64,000 nt of DNA. Source: Fischerella muscicola PCC 7414. Its GTDB lineage: Bacteria; Cyanobacteriota; Cyanobacteriia; Cyanobacteriales; Nostocaceae. The notes beneath the pieces were generated by a model that had not been told where the DNA came from, did not search any database, and saw nothing but the letters and a program-made list of their open reading frames with translations. Position numbers and translations under genes: made by a program. Of this stretch, positions 36,827 to 46,168 are shown one piece after another. The stretch is taken from the NCBI RefSeq assembly GCF_000317205.1, contig NZ_AJLK01000087.1, positions 83,351 to 147,350 on the forward strand. The letters run 5' to 3'. Every line of letters begins with the position of its first letter. The first letter of the stretch is position 1.

Positions 36827-37240
36827 CTACAGACCTAAAAAACTTCTTACCTGTGTCACTACTTGGTTCAAAGTTTCGGGTAAATTGTTTTTGGCGTCTG
36901 TCACTAGTTGGTTAAAACCTTGAGGTAAATTGTTTCTGGCGTCTGTCACTAGTTGATTTAAAGCTTGAGGTAAGTTATTTTTTGCGTCTGTTACTACTTG
37001 GTTAAAACCTTGAGGAAGGTAATTTCTGGCCTCTGTCACTAGCTGACTGAGAGTTTGAGGTAGGTTGATGACTTCTTGTGTAAAATCTTGAGGAGTATAA
37101 CCAAACAGCATCAAGATAATAAAAACTACCAAAATAATAGCTGTTGTACTGATGACTATCTTCAAAACATTAAATAATGCTTTCAGAACTAGCCATACAA
37201 GAATTAGTGCAGCGATGGGAATAATTATACTGGTAGCCAT
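36827..37240 (-). CDS. Small membrane-anchored protein with four 15-residue repeats
   Basis: 137 residues. Two hydrophobic segments fill residues about 5-55; the C-terminal half consists of four tandem copies of a 15-residue unit, NNLPQGFNQLVTDAK-like, ending NQVVTQVRSFLGL. The 45-bp DNA repeats are clear between about 36850 and 37030. The repeats look amphipathic and could form helices on a membrane surface. The family is not recognised. Confidence 0.75.
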   Translation of the reverse strand: MATSIIIPIAALILVWLVLKALFNVLKIVISTTAIILVVFIILMLFGYTPQDFTQEVINLPQTLSQLVTEARNYLPQGFNQVVTDAKNNLPQALNQLVTDARNNLPQGFNQLVTDAKNNLPETLNQVVTQVRSFLGL

Positions 37241-37325
37241 AATCTAGCCTTGTTAAAAAGTAATAATTAAATACTCAACAAACAAATTTATTTGTATAGT
37301 AATTTTCCTTCAACCTTCATCCTTC

Positions 37326-37907
37326 TTAATATCTTCCTACTTTCCACAAATAACTAGAAACAATATTTGTAAACACATGAGCAATAATTGGCACTAATAA
37401 ATTACCACTGAGGAGAGCGCTATATCCTAATATTAATCCAACAATACTTGCCCAAATCACATAGGGCCATTGCTGAGAACCACTCAGATGCAAAACACCA
37501 AAACAAAGACTAGATACGATCACAGCAGCATCGTCTAATCCAAAAGCTGGCAACATTACACCACGAAATAGTAATTCTTCACTCAATCCTGGTAATAACC
37601 CCAACCAAATTAAGTCAGGTAAAGCTAGGGGTTTGAGAACTATTTCTAAGTAATAATTGGCGCTTTTACGGTATAGGGAACAAAGTTGATAAGCTAAACC
37701 ACTCAAACCAGTAATACTTAAGCCTAAACCCACGCCTAAAAGCAAATGTCTGGAATTCCAGGTTAAAGGCATCAAAGTAAAATTGCCAAAATACAACCAT
37801 AGTTTGGCAATCATCCATAAAACTACAGCAGTTACTGCCATCGCCACCAGTACTTGGGTGCGTGTCAGATAAGGTATTTCTGGCTCTTGTTTTTCTGGTT
37901 GAGTCAC
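37326..37907 (-). CDS. CPBP-family intramembrane glutamic endopeptidase
   Basis: 193 residues with about six membrane helices. The CPBP (Rce1-like) motifs are present: EELLFRGVMLPAF supplies the two Glu and the Arg, FGVLHLS the His, and IAHVFTNIVSS the last His and Asn. The active residues look complete. Targets in bacteria are mostly unknown. It is preceded by GGAGGACAAGG repeats rather than a normal leader. Confidence 0.88.
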   Translation of the reverse strand: MTQPEKQEPEIPYLTRTQVLVAMAVTAVVLWMIAKLWLYFGNFTLMPLTWNSRHLLLGVGLGLSITGLSGLAYQLCSLYRKSANYYLEIVLKPLALPDLIWLGLLPGLSEELLFRGVMLPAFGLDDAAVIVSSLCFGVLHLSGSQQWPYVIWASIVGLILGYSALLSGNLLVPIIAHVFTNIVSSYLWKVGRY

Positions 37908-38070
37908 GAGTTGGGGACTGGGATTGGGAGGACAAGGAGGACAGGGGAATGTGGGGAGTGTGGGAAGTGTGGGAAGTATGGGGAGACAAGGAGGACAAGG
38001 AAGAAATACTTATTTCCTATTCCCTGTTAAGAGTTAAGAGTTCCCTCTTACCAACCACTAACTACTGTAC

Positions 38071-38090
38071 AGACGTGCCATGGCACGTCT
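38071..38090. repeat. Perfect 20-bp palindrome, copy 3
   Basis: AGACGTGCCATGGCACGTCT in the same TGTAC...GGTACAACCACTAAC setting as copy 2, in the spacer between the CPBP and DUF3326 genes. Confidence 0.85.
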
Positions 38091-38139
38091 GGTACAACCA
38101 CTAACCACTAACCATTAACCACTAACCATTAACCATTAA

Positions 38140-39201
38140 CTAATTATTTAAACAACGTAATGGCGAGATTTCAGGATTAAGGGCATATGGGTTAATGCCA
38201 GCTTTATGGGCAACTAATACACCTACTGCTTCTAAATATGAGTTTACCTGTACTGATTTTATCCCCAAAGGTTGGGGAGGAACTTGGATGAGAGTATGAT
38301 TTTCCTGAACTGTAACTATTAGGGATTGACTTTGGCTGAGACTTAGTAAGGCGCTACTGCCACATGCGGTTGCTGGCACAATCACAGCGTCTATTTGATT
38401 AGCCCAAATATCTGTTGGTTCAAGTATTTGCTCAGTCTCCCTTACAATAAATTGGGGTGCGCGGCTTAAACCAACAAGAACGCTTGGTAGAAAAGTATAA
38501 CCCAATTCTTCGGCAGCTGAACGGGGAGATAAATCTGGATCTAGGGGTGGAGGTAAAAAGGCTGGAGAATGGGCGCAAGGAATGTGAAATTGTCGCACTA
38601 CTAAATGGCTAATCACAGCTTCAGCCCCAGCGATGGGATCTACGCCTTTGCCGTGACGGTAGTTTTGATCTGCTTGTTCATCAATATTATCGGGGAAACG
38701 AGCCACAACTGCGATCGCTTCTGCCCCAGCTTTGTTAATTAATACTTCTGCTGCCCGTAATAAACTATCTGGATTACCTATAGTTCCCCAACTTACACCA
38801 GAGGCAGATGTACGTAATTCTACGTTTAAATGCGTATCGCTAATTACATAGTCAGTCAGAGACAATCCTAAAGTTGCCCTAGCCGCGTCGGCTGCTTGCA
38901 GGTGTCGCACTCGCAATTCTGGTTCTATGCCTTGGTCTAAAAGCAAACCAATCCGATTTTGATGAACGGGGCGTAATCCCCAGCACCCAGAAGCAAATTT
39001 GTCAAGTCCATAACCTTCGACATAGAAAGCATTGGGGAGATTCCAATATAAAGTCGCGCCATTCATGACATTGGGGTGGGTGATCAGGCGATCGCAAACT
39101 TGGGCGATAGTTTTCGCGACTGGTAATGCATCACCTGCATAACCACCAATGGCAGCCCCAATGCCAGTTGGTACAATTAGAATAGAAGTGTATGGACGCA
39201 T
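38140..39201 (-). CDS. DUF3326 protein
   Basis: 353 residues of the DUF3326 family, conserved in cyanobacteria and plants. Typical segments are VPTGIGAAIGGYAGDA near the N-terminus, ITHPNVMNGATLYWN and ATACGSSALL near the C-terminus. Probably soluble. Function unknown. It is followed on the reverse strand by TTAACCA repeats. Confidence 0.85.
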   Translation of the reverse strand: MRPYTSILIVPTGIGAAIGGYAGDALPVAKTIAQVCDRLITHPNVMNGATLYWNLPNAFYVEGYGLDKFASGCWGLRPVHQNRIGLLLDQGIEPELRVRHLQAADAARATLGLSLTDYVISDTHLNVELRTSASGVSWGTIGNPDSLLRAAEVLINKAGAEAIAVVARFPDNIDEQADQNYRHGKGVDPIAGAEAVISHLVVRQFHIPCAHSPAFLPPPLDPDLSPRSAAEELGYTFLPSVLVGLSRAPQFIVRETEQILEPTDIWANQIDAVIVPATACGSSALLSLSQSQSLIVTVQENHTLIQVPPQPLGIKSVQVNSYLEAVGVLVAHKAGINPYALNPEISPLRCLNN

Positions 39202-39265
39202 GAAAATTTATGAATTATGAATTATGAATTATAAACTTTTTAATTCATAATTCCTGATTCGTTGT

Positions 39266-39448
39266 CTACTGATTTTCTTGCTTGGTGACGACAGCTTCGA
39301 CGGTTGCCTTTTGTTGTGGAACATCCACACAAGTGATTGCCCAACGAAGAGGTTCCCCTTGCTTTTTCAGTTCTGCTTCAATTGTTTTTTGTAATTCTGT
39401 AGGAGTTTCTTGAAGGTTAATTTCTGCGGTAATGAAATGAGTTGTCAT
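39266..39448 (-). CDS. Small conserved-type protein next to ferredoxin
   Basis: 60 residues from ATG 39448 (MTTHFITAEINLQETPTELQ...). It alternates strands and helices, with a CVDVPQQKATVEAVV C-terminal strand pair. No known family was recognised. It lies just after the ferredoxin gene on the same strand, separated by a TGATTGTTGG repeat spacer. A longer reading is mostly repeat sequence and is not favoured. Confidence 0.6.
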   Translation of the reverse strand: MTTHFITAEINLQETPTELQKTIEAELKKQGEPLRWAITCVDVPQQKATVEAVVTKQENQ

Positions 39449-39555
39449 AGTATTTGTTGGTGGTTGGTAGTTAATGGTTGATTGTTGGTAGTTGGTGGTT
39501 GATTGTTGATGATTTTCCCAATCAACAAACAACGAACAACAAACACCTATCAATA

Positions 39556-39870
39556 TTATTTCCCAAATTGTAATTGATAAACGGTATCTTCTTTTTCTGT
39601 GGCAATTTTTAAATCAGAACGAGGATAGGCTACACAAAGTAAGACATAACCTTGTTTTTGGAGTTCAGGACTAACACCCATGCCATCGGTTTGATCTACT
39701 GTACCGGAAATAATTTGACCAGCGCAAGTTGTACAAACGCCTGCATGACAGGAACTAGGTAATTCTAAACCAGCTGCATCTGCAACTGATAAAATTGTTT
39801 GATTTTCGGGGACTTGTAAAGTATAAGTTTTGCCTTGATGGTTAAGTTCAACCGTATAAATATTGGACAT
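39556..39870 (-). CDS. [2Fe-2S] plant-type ferredoxin
   Basis: 104 residues from ATG 39870. The cluster ligands are in LPSSCHAGVCTTCAGQI (Cys-x4-Cys-x2-Cys) with the fourth Cys in YVLLCVAYPRSDL. This is the photosynthetic-type electron carrier fold. The family includes the main PetF and several minor ferredoxins; the C-terminal EDTVYQLQFGK and lack of the usual acidic tail point to a minor form. Partners are unknown. Confidence 0.92.
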   Translation of the reverse strand: MSNIYTVELNHQGKTYTLQVPENQTILSVADAAGLELPSSCHAGVCTTCAGQIISGTVDQTDGMGVSPELQKQGYVLLCVAYPRSDLKIATEKEDTVYQLQFGK

Positions 39871-39897
39871 ATACAAATTCCAAGAGTAATGCAGCAA

Positions 39898-40164
39898 ACA
39901 AATCTAATATTTTATCTTAAAAAGAGACGAATACCCAAATTCATAAGTGCAAACTAAATAAAATATTCTCTTGTCAGAGTTATATATGCAATAGTAACTG
40001 TAGGGGATAATTATAAATCCTGGACAGAAACTAGAGTTTGTCACCTCAACTTTGAGGAATTGGTGGGGGATGGGGTGATGGTTCTCCCCACCTTCCCATC
40101 TATGAAAGTAGGGAAGTGATCACAAATACGAGCGAAATTTTTGCCTGAACCTTTGGAGAGTAAA
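39898..40164. other. Intergenic region before acnB
   Basis: AT-rich first half, then GGTGGGGGATGGGG repeat. GGAG precedes the acnB ATG by 7 bases. No gene recognised. Confidence 0.4.
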
Positions 40165-42882
40165 ATGCTGGAATCATACCGCCAACATGTTGCTGAACGC
40201 GCTGCTTTAGGAATTCCCCCGCTACCTTTAGATGCAAAGCAAACATCAGAATTGTGTGAATTACTGAAAAATCCGCCTGCGGGAGAAGAAGCGGAAAGTC
40301 CGAGCGGAGGTTTCCTCCGATCGGAGCTTTCCAAGAGAGAAACATTATTACATTTATTGCGCGATCGCGTTCCTCCCGGAGTCGATCCAGCAGCTTACGT
40401 CAAAGCCGGATTTCTCACTGCTATTGCCAAAGAAGAAATCACCAGTCCCCTGATTTCACCAATCGCAGCAGTACAATTGCTGGGAACAATGGTCGGTGGT
40501 TATAATGTTCAATCTTTAATCGAACTGCTGCAAACTGCCACTGTATCCTTCTCAGATTCTTCCGAAACACCTTTAGTCATGGGAGGAGAAGGCAAAGAAC
40601 CGATCGCAGCCTATGCCGCCGCCGCTTTAAGCAAAACCCTGTTAGTGTACGATGCTTTCAACGATATCTTGGAATTATCCAAAGTCAACCCCTTTGCCAA
40701 ACGGGTAATTGATTCTTGGAAAGAGGCAGAGTGGTTTACTAGTCGTCCCGAAGTACCCGAAGCCATCACTGTTACTGTCTTCAAAGTTCCTGGCGAAACC
40801 AACACCGACGACTTATCCCCCGCTACCCAAGCCACAACCCGCCCGGATATTCCTTTACACGCCTTAGCAATGCTAGAATCGCGGATGCCTGGGGCGTTGG
40901 ATACCATCGCCGAATTGAAGAAAAAAGGATACCCGGTTGCCTACGTGGGAGATGTTGTAGGTACTGGTTCCTCTCGCAAATCAGCCATTAACTCAGTATT
41001 GTGGCACATTGGTAATGATATTCCCTATGTTCCCAATAAGCGATCGGGTGGATATGTTTTAGGTGGTACGATCGCCCCTATCTTCTTCAATACAGCTGAA
41101 GATGCTGGTGCTTTCCCCATCCAGTGCGATGTCAGCAAGATGGAAACAGGGATGGTGATTACTATCCACCCTTACAAAGGTGAAATCACTAACGAAGCAG
41201 GGGAAGTAATTTCTACATTTACCCTCAAACCTGATACTATTTTGGATGAAGTGCGTGCAGGCGGACGCATTCCTCTATTAATTGGACGCACTCTCACCGA
41301 TAAAACCAGACTTGCCTTAGGTTTAGAACCTAGTCCCATTTTCACCCGTCCGCAACAACCTGCTGACACTGGTAAAGGCTACACCCTCGCCCAAAAAATA
41401 GTAGGTAAAGCCTGTGGTTTACCCGGTGTCCGTCCCGGTACTTATTGTGAACCGATGATGACTACTGTTGGTTCCCAAGATACCACCGGGCCAATGACGC
41501 GGGATGAATTGAAAGAACTCGCTTGTCTAGGTTTCAGTGCAGATTTAGTAATGCAGAGTTTCTGCCATACCGCCGCCTATCCTAAACCAGTTGATATTAA
41601 AACTCAACACGAACTACCGGACTTTTTCGCTTCTCGTGGTGGCGTCGCTTTGCGTCCTGGTGATGGAATCATTCACTCCTGGTTAAACCGGATGTTACTT
41701 CCTGATACCGTGGGAACTGGCGGTGACTCTCACACTCGCTTCCCCTTGGGTATTTCCTTCCCTGCTGGTTCCGGGTTAGTGGCCTTTGCCGGGGCGTTGG
41801 GTGTAATGCCTCTGGATATGCCAGAATCAGTTTTGGTACGTTTCAAAGGGGAATTGCAACCGGGTGTGACTCTGCGGGATATTGTTAACGCTATTCCTTA
41901 CGTAGCCATTCAAAAAGGTTTGCTGACAGTAGAGAAGCAGAACAAGAAAAATGTCTTTGCTGGGCGGATAATGGAGATCGAAGGCTTGCCAGATTTGAAA
42001 GTTGAGCAGGCTTTTGAACTTACCGATGCTACAGCCGAACGTTCCTGTGCTGGTTGCACGATTAAACTGAGTATTGAGACAGTTTCGGAATATCTGCGTT
42101 CTAATGTTGCTTTGTTGAAAAATATGGTAGCGCGCGGTTATGGCGATGCTAAAACTATCCTACGCCGCGTTGCCAAAATGGAAGAATGGTTGGCGAACCC
42201 TGTGTTAATGGAAGCAGATCCTGATGCTGAGTATACCGAAATTCTCGAAATTGATTTGAACGAAATCAAAGAACCAATTGTGGCAGCACCAAATGATCCT
42301 GATAATGTGAAATTATTGTCAGAAGTTGCAGGCGATCGCGTAGATGAAGTATTCGTTGGTTCTTGCATGACGAATATCGGTCATTACCGCGCTACTGCCA
42401 AAGTTTTGGAAGGTGCAGGCGCAGTCAAAACCCGTTTGTGGATTTGTCCACCAACCCGCATGGATGAACACCAATTAAAAGAAGAAGGTGTGTATGGTGT
42501 TTTTGGTGCGGCGGGTGCGCGGATGGAGTTACCTGGTTGCAGCTTGTGCATGGGGAACCAAGCGCGGGTTGCTGATGGTGCAACGGTGTTTTCTACCTCT
42601 ACCCGCAACTTCAACAACCGCATGGGTAAGGATGCAAGAGTGTATCTTGGTTCAGCGGAATTAGCAGCAGTTTGTGCGTTGTTAGGGCGTGTTCCTACAG
42701 TGCAGGAATACATGGACATTGTGGCGACTAAGATTCATCCTTTTGCTGGGGAATTGTATCGTTATTTGAACTTTGATCAAATTGCTGGTTTTGAGGATGA
42801 AGGTAGGGTAATTTCGTTGGAAGATATGCCTAAGATTGAGGATATTTTGGGTATTCCGGCTGGGACGTTGCGTACTCCATAA
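40165..42882 (+). CDS. acnB: Aconitate hydratase B
   Basis: 905 residues. Converts citrate to isocitrate in the TCA route; also a candidate RNA-binding regulator in other bacteria. The N-terminal HEAT-like region is followed by the swivel domain and the [4Fe-4S] catalytic domains, with cluster cysteines in [14 protein letters not shown] and [14 protein letters not shown]. The ATG at 40165 is chosen because of TTTGGAGAGTAAA; an upstream TTG is unlikely. Residues about 43-58 ([14 protein letters not shown]) are an insertion relative to the family pattern PPAGEE...[11 protein letters not shown] and correspond to a palindromic repeat. The frame is preserved. Confidence 0.95.
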   Translation: MLESYRQHVAERAALGIPPLPLDAKQTSELCELLKNPPAGEEAESPSGGFLRSELSKRETLLHLLRDRVPPGVDPAAYVKAGFLTAIAKEEITSPLISPIAAVQLLGTMVGGYNVQSLIELLQTATVSFSDSSETPLVMGGEGKEPIAAYAAAALSKTLLVYDAFNDILELSKVNPFAKRVIDSWKEAEWFTSRPEVPEAITVTVFKVPGETNTDDLSPATQATTRPDIPLHALAMLESRMPGALDTIAELKKKGYPVAYVGDVVGTGSSRKSAINSVLWHIGNDIPYVPNKRSGGYVLGGTIAPIFFNTAEDAGAFPIQCDVSKMETGMVITIHPYKGEITNEAGEVISTFTLKPDTILDEVRAGGRIPLLIGRTLTDKTRLALGLEPSPIFTRPQQPADTGKGYTLAQKIVGKACGLPGVRPGTYCEPMMTTVGSQDTTGPMTRDELKELACLGFSADLVMQSFCHTAAYPKPVDIKTQHELPDFFASRGGVALRPGDGIIHSWLNRMLLPDTVGTGGDSHTRFPLGISFPAGSGLVAFAGALGVMPLDMPESVLVRFKGELQPGVTLRDIVNAIPYVAIQKGLLTVEKQNKKNVFAGRIMEIEGLPDLKVEQAFELTDATAERSCAGCTIKLSIETVSEYLRSNVALLKNMVARGYGDAKTILRRVAKMEEWLANPVLMEADPDAEYTEILEIDLNEIKEPIVAAPNDPDNVKLLSEVAGDRVDEVFVGSCMTNIGHYRATAKVLEGAGAVKTRLWICPPTRMDEHQLKEEGVYGVFGAAGARMELPGCSLCMGNQARVADGATVFSTSTRNFNNRMGKDARVYLGSAELAAVCALLGRVPTVQEYMDIVATKIHPFAGELYRYLNFDQIAGFEDEGRVISLEDMPKIEDILGIPAGTLRTP
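40293..40332. repeat. 40-bp palindromic repeat inserted in frame in acnB
   Basis: Arms GGAAAG-T-CCGA-G-CGGAGG and CCTCCG-A-TCGG-AG-CTTTCC surround TTT. It encodes [13 protein letters not shown] within a segment that is otherwise conserved. It resembles the very small mobile repeats described in Nostoc-type genomes; whether this exact sequence recurs elsewhere cannot be seen. Confidence 0.8.
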
Positions 42883-42890
42883 TTAAAGTT

Positions 42891-42912
42891 AGGGTGGGCA
42901 TTGCCCACTCTA
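42891..42912 (+). terminator. Weak hairpin after acnB
   Basis: GTGGGCA (42894-42900) and TGCCCAC (42902-42908) lie just beyond the acnB stop, followed by TCTATAT. A possible terminator without a proper U-tract. Confidence 0.4.
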
Positions 42913-42958
42913 TATGAGTATAATTATACTGATATAGTAAGTATAATTATTTAAGATA

Positions 42959-43153
42959 ATGAACAATCAAATCAATAATGATAAAACAGTTCATTCTCAT
43001 GCTGAAATCGTAATCACGTCGGATACTGACAAACTTTCTTCAGTTGAAAAAGACAATTTGATTCATTTGTTCAGAATAGCAAGTCATCTAGCAGCAGAAA
43101 CTCCTCACGAAATTGAGGGAATTAAACGCAATAGTAAAAACTTGACTGTTTAA
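42959..43153 (+). CDS. Small hypothetical protein
   Basis: 64 residues (MNNQINNDKTVHSHAEIVIT...), polar and partly helical. No ribosome-binding site or recognised family. It lies between acnB and the hicBA locus. It may be real or a chance frame. Confidence 0.4.
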   Translation: MNNQINNDKTVHSHAEIVITSDTDKLSSVEKDNLIHLFRIASHLAAETPHEIEGIKRNSKNLTV

Positions 43154-43276
43154 CGTTCTGTAGAAGTGGCTATTTTTGCCTAGTTTCAAAAGTTACCGAC
43201 CGCACCCTCATCTCCAAAAATGCGATCGCCTAAAGCTTTAAAATTGAAAATGTCACCCACAATTCGCGCTATGCTC

Positions 43277-43498
43277 ATGAAGTCTCTGCAAGACTACACT
43301 ATCGTTACTCGCCCTGATGACAATGGCACTTTTGTTGCCTACGTCCCAGCAATTCCTGGGTGTCACGCTTGGGGACAAACATCTGATGAGGCTCGTGCTG
43401 AACTTGTCTATGTTTTTGAAATGATTCAAGAAGAATACGCAGAGCAAGGACGTTCTCTACCTGGAGATGTTGAACTGGTAATTGCCAATGCCAGCTAA
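43277..43498 (+). CDS. hicB: HicB-type antitoxin
   Basis: 73 residues from ATG 43277 (an ATG two codons earlier is also possible). MKSLQDYTIVTRPDDNGTFV, then VPAIPGCHAWGQTSDEARAE, is the partially degraded RNase H fold of HicB. The C-terminal DNA-binding region is very short. It should neutralise the HicA RNA-cleaving toxin encoded next. Its stop overlaps the hicA start by 11 bases, so the two are translationally coupled. The order antitoxin-toxin is the reverse of the classical hicAB. Confidence 0.88.
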   Translation: MKSLQDYTIVTRPDDNGTFVAYVPAIPGCHAWGQTSDEARAELVYVFEMIQEEYAEQGRSLPGDVELVIANAS

Positions 43499-43700
43499 AG
43501 CAAGTGAATTGGAACGAGTTGCTCGCAAGCTCGGATTTGAGAAGGTACGACAGAAGGGAAGCCATGCTCGTTGGCAACATCCAGATGGACGAGCCACTAC
43601 TATTCCCATTCATGGAAAAGCTGAAATTGGTAGTTGGTTATTTCATGAAATTCTCAAACAGTTAGGTATTACAGAGGATGAGTTTAACGAACTGCCGTAA
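43488..43700 (+). CDS. hicA: HicA-type toxin (mRNA interferase)
   Basis: 70 residues from ATG 43488. The double-stranded-RNA-binding-like fold has the pattern LERVARKLGFEKVRQKGSHARWQHPDG, with the catalytic His in GSHARW. It ends EILKQLGITEDEFNEL, typical of full-length HicA. It seems intact. HIP1-rich spacer follows. Confidence 0.9.
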   Translation: MPAKASELERVARKLGFEKVRQKGSHARWQHPDGRATTIPIHGKAEIGSWLFHEILKQLGITEDEFNELP

Positions 43701-43802
43701 ATAGCGCGATCGCACCCCCTATTCCCTGACAAGTGTGATCGCACCCTCCACGTTCAATACCTTAAAATAAAAATGAAAGGCCTTTGCTAAACAGGAAACT
43801 AT

Positions 43803-44009
43803 GTGAGACAAGTCATTATTTACCCTGGTGAAGACGGTTATTGGGTAGCAGAATGCTCTAGCTTAAGAGGTTGTATCAGCCAAGGAAAGACTAGAGAAGA
43901 AGCTGTTACCAATATTAAAGAAGCTATTCAACTATATATAGAAGTTTTGCAGGAAAAGGGGCAGCCTGTTCCAGAAGAAAAGTTTGATGTTCTACTGGTA
44001 GCAGTATGA
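43803..44009 (+). CDS. Second HicB-type antitoxin
   Basis: 68 residues from GTG 43803: MRQVIIYPGEDGYWVAECSSLRGC, then SQGKTREEAVTNIKEAIQLYIE. This is the HicB fold without an added DNA-binding domain. Its stop overlaps the ATG of a truncated hicA (ATGA). It is an antitoxin whose toxin has been lost. Sequence differs clearly from the first HicB, so it is not a recent copy. Confidence 0.85.
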   Translation: MRQVIIYPGEDGYWVAECSSLRGCISQGKTREEAVTNIKEAIQLYIEVLQEKGQPVPEEKFDVLLVAV

Positions 44010-44086
44010 GCAAATTGCCTCGGATTTCTGGTAAAGAATGTGTCAAAGCATTGGAAAAAGTAGGCTTCAATTTCTTGCGACACTGA
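44006..44086 (+). pseudogene. Truncated hicA toxin gene
   Basis: 26 residues: MSKLPRISGKECVKALEKVG, then FNFLRH and a stop. This is the HicA N-terminus up to just before the catalytic GSH motif. The frame is broken by TGA, so no active toxin is made. It belongs with the HicB gene that overlaps it. Confidence 0.85.
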
Positions 44087-44089
44087 CGC

Positions 44090-44207
44090 TCGTAAAATTG
44101 CTGATGAGCGCGCTCACCCTGGCATGAGGAGACAGATTACGTAGAAGCTGTAAATGTCCCTCAGCATCAGAGCGACTCCGGAATCTCCCCACAATCACCC
44201 GTTGCAT
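44090..44207 (-). pseudogene. Decayed second copy of the 44473-44709 small gene
   Basis: Reading on the reverse strand from 44207: MQRVIVGRFRSRSDAEGHLQ, then LLRNLSPHARV. This matches the part QRQIIARFRSRSDADGHMQR of the intact gene 270 bp away. The rest is missing or scrambled, so it is a relic of a local duplication. Confidence 0.75.
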
Positions 44208-44472
44208 GTTGGGAAGTCAACGAGCGATCGCACTCTCACATTAACAAGTGCGATCGCTCTTTGATGAACACAAGCAATTATTTTATTTGCTGTAAATATG
44301 ACTGATTTGGTGATATTGAGGGATTTATGCTACCAAAGATTTTTGAATAAATCTGGCATAATTTTTGAGATAAGTAACCTAATGTTGGGGTAATCGCTAA
44401 AGGTAACAAAAAGCTAAAAAGAATAGTTAATCGCACCTCTATTTTGAGAAGTGCGATCGCTTTGCCATAACT
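44208..44472. other. Intergenic region with HIP1-built inverted repeats
   Basis: Contains the perfect 13-bp inverted repeat at 44222-44259 and another HIP1 near 44453. No gene recognised between. Confidence 0.5.
44222..44263 (+). terminator. Hairpin built from two HIP1 octamers
   Basis: GAGCGATCGCACT (44222-44234) and AGTGCGATCGCTC (44247-44259) are perfect inverted repeats, each holding GCGATCGC, followed by TTT. It could terminate transcripts from the hic locus; equally it may be a by-product of HIP1 abundance. Confidence 0.5.
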
Positions 44473-44709
44473 TTAGTTCAAACTTTCATCAACTTGACAA
44501 TCAAACATAACCACAAAGTTATCTTCAGGTGATATCTGGCGCAAACGCTGCATGTGTCCATCGGCGTCAGAGCGACTGCGGAAGCGAGCGATTATCTGAC
44601 GCTGCGTATCAGGGAGTAAACGGGCAATTACCCACGAGTTTAGGCGATTTTTGTAGGCAACAGTCTGGGTACTGGTCTTAGGCTCGTTGTATTGTGTATT
44701 TTGTGTCAT
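44473..44709 (-). CDS. Small hypothetical protein
   Basis: 78 residues from ATG 44709: MTQNTQYNEPKTSTQTVAYK, then LNSWVIARLLPDTQRQIIARFRS. It has one predicted strand-helix unit and an ending VVMFDCQVDESLN. Not recognised. A broken relic of a similar gene lies beside it, which shows that the family is real and locally duplicated. Confidence 0.65.
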   Translation of the reverse strand: MTQNTQYNEPKTSTQTVAYKNRLNSWVIARLLPDTQRQIIARFRSRSDADGHMQRLRQISPEDNFVVMFDCQVDESLN

Positions 44710-44865
44710 GATTAAGTTATCGATAATGTGTTTGACAATAAATTTCATGCCATTTATCATATAATGAAACGTTCTAGTGAAATGGCAGCGCAGGCTCAAA
44801 CAAGCTTCCACAAGCATGATTTATTCATGTTGTGGAATTTTTAACAATTGCAAGCAAAAATTAAT

Positions 44866-46155
44866 ATGGGAGAAGAAATAGCAATTTCTCTAAAAAATAT
44901 CTCCAAGTGCTTTAAATGCTATATTCATCCTGTCGATAGGCTCAAAGAAAAATTTTTACCTGGTAGCAGTAGAGCGAATGAATTTTGGGCATTAAGAGAT
45001 ATCAATTTAGAGATTCCAAAGGGTGAAACAGTAGGAATTGTTGGTAAAAATGGTTCTGGAAAAAGTACCTTATTACAAATTATTGCTGGGATTTTAACAC
45101 CAACTACTGGTGAAGTGATAGTAAATGGTCGTGTGTCGGCATTATTAGAGTTAGGAAGTGGATTTAACCCAGAATTTACTGGTAGACAAAATATCTTTTT
45201 TAATGGCAGATTATTAGGGTTAAGCCAAAAAGAAATTGAAGATAGATTTGAAGCAATAGCTAGTTTTGCTGATATTGGAGATTTTATTGATCAACCAGTC
45301 AAAACTTATTCGAGTGGCATGTTTGTCCGCTTGGCGTTTGCGGTAGCAGTAAATGTTGATCCAGAAATTTTAATTGTTGATGAAGCACTAGCAGTAGGAG
45401 ATATAGTATTTCAACATCGCTGTATGCGCCGGATGCGAAGTTTGATGGACTCTGGAGTTACAACATTATTTGTATCTCATGACTCTGGGGCAGTAAAAAC
45501 ATTGTGTAATTCAGCAGTAATGATTCATCAAGGTAAAATTTACTTTTCAGGAATACCTAATGCTGTAATTATTAATTATATGAAGCTGGTTACAGAAACA
45601 GAGTTAGGAATAGAATCCACAAAAGAAAATTCACCTAAAAAACAACAAATTAATCAGCAAAAGTTAGTAACAACCCAGCCTGCTCGTAGAGGTAATCGTA
45701 AAGCATTAATCAAAAACGTTCGGTTACTTAATCAACTAGGAGAAGAATTAACAGAAACACCTACTCTAGGATTTAATGAACAAGTTACTTTAATTCTTGA
45801 ACTTCATATTTATGAAGAATTACAAGCATGTATAGTTGGGTTTTTTATCTGTGATAAAAATGGTAATGAATTAATTGGTAGTAACACTTTTGAGGAGAAT
45901 CATCCGATTGGGAAATTAGAGCCAGGAGAGCAGTTAAAGATAGAATTTAAATTTCATCTGCCATTACGTCCAGGCTCTTATAGCTTAACTGTAGCAGGTG
46001 CAGAAAACTATACAGCAATGACATTTGATTGGATTGACAATGCAATGGTTTTTCAAGTGCTTCCCCCTGATACAGGTAAACGCATTCATGCTTTAGTAGA
46101 TATGCCTATAAGTGTCCAGGTATCACCGCAAAAATTAACAGCAATCAGAAAATAA
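44866..46155 (+). CDS. Polysaccharide ABC transporter ATPase (Wzt/TagH-like) with C-terminal sugar-binding domain
   Basis: 429 residues from ATG 44866. Nucleotide-binding domain 1-240: Walker A GIVGKNGSGKST, signature YSSGMFVRLAFAVAV, Walker B ILIVDEALAVGD. The C-terminal 170 residues (PTLGFNEQVTLILELHIYEE...) form a Wzt_C-like beta domain that reads the chain end before export in known O-antigen systems. The partner permease is not next to it. It begins a cluster of a methyltransferase and two glycosyltransferases, consistent with export of a capped surface glycan. Confidence 0.9.
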   Translation: MGEEIAISLKNISKCFKCYIHPVDRLKEKFLPGSSRANEFWALRDINLEIPKGETVGIVGKNGSGKSTLLQIIAGILTPTTGEVIVNGRVSALLELGSGFNPEFTGRQNIFFNGRLLGLSQKEIEDRFEAIASFADIGDFIDQPVKTYSSGMFVRLAFAVAVNVDPEILIVDEALAVGDIVFQHRCMRRMRSLMDSGVTTLFVSHDSGAVKTLCNSAVMIHQGKIYFSGIPNAVIINYMKLVTETELGIESTKENSPKKQQINQQKLVTTQPARRGNRKALIKNVRLLNQLGEELTETPTLGFNEQVTLILELHIYEELQACIVGFFICDKNGNELIGSNTFEENHPIGKLEPGEQLKIEFKFHLPLRPGSYSLTVAGAENYTAMTFDWIDNAMVFQVLPPDTGKRIHALVDMPISVQVSPQKLTAIRK

Positions 46156-46168
46156 AAAGTATATTTTT

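Noticed and set aside
39449..39553. Extended N-terminus of the small protein next to ferredoxin
   Set aside because: The added residues (QQSTTNYQQSTINYQ) are translated heptamer repeats.
43253..43613. Reverse-strand frames across hicBA
   Set aside because: They are shadows; the forward products match HicB and HicA over their full lengths.
44222..44259. HIP1-containing inverted repeat as a regulatory operator
   Set aside because: HIP1 is so frequent in this DNA that paired copies are expected by chance; only a possible terminator role was kept.
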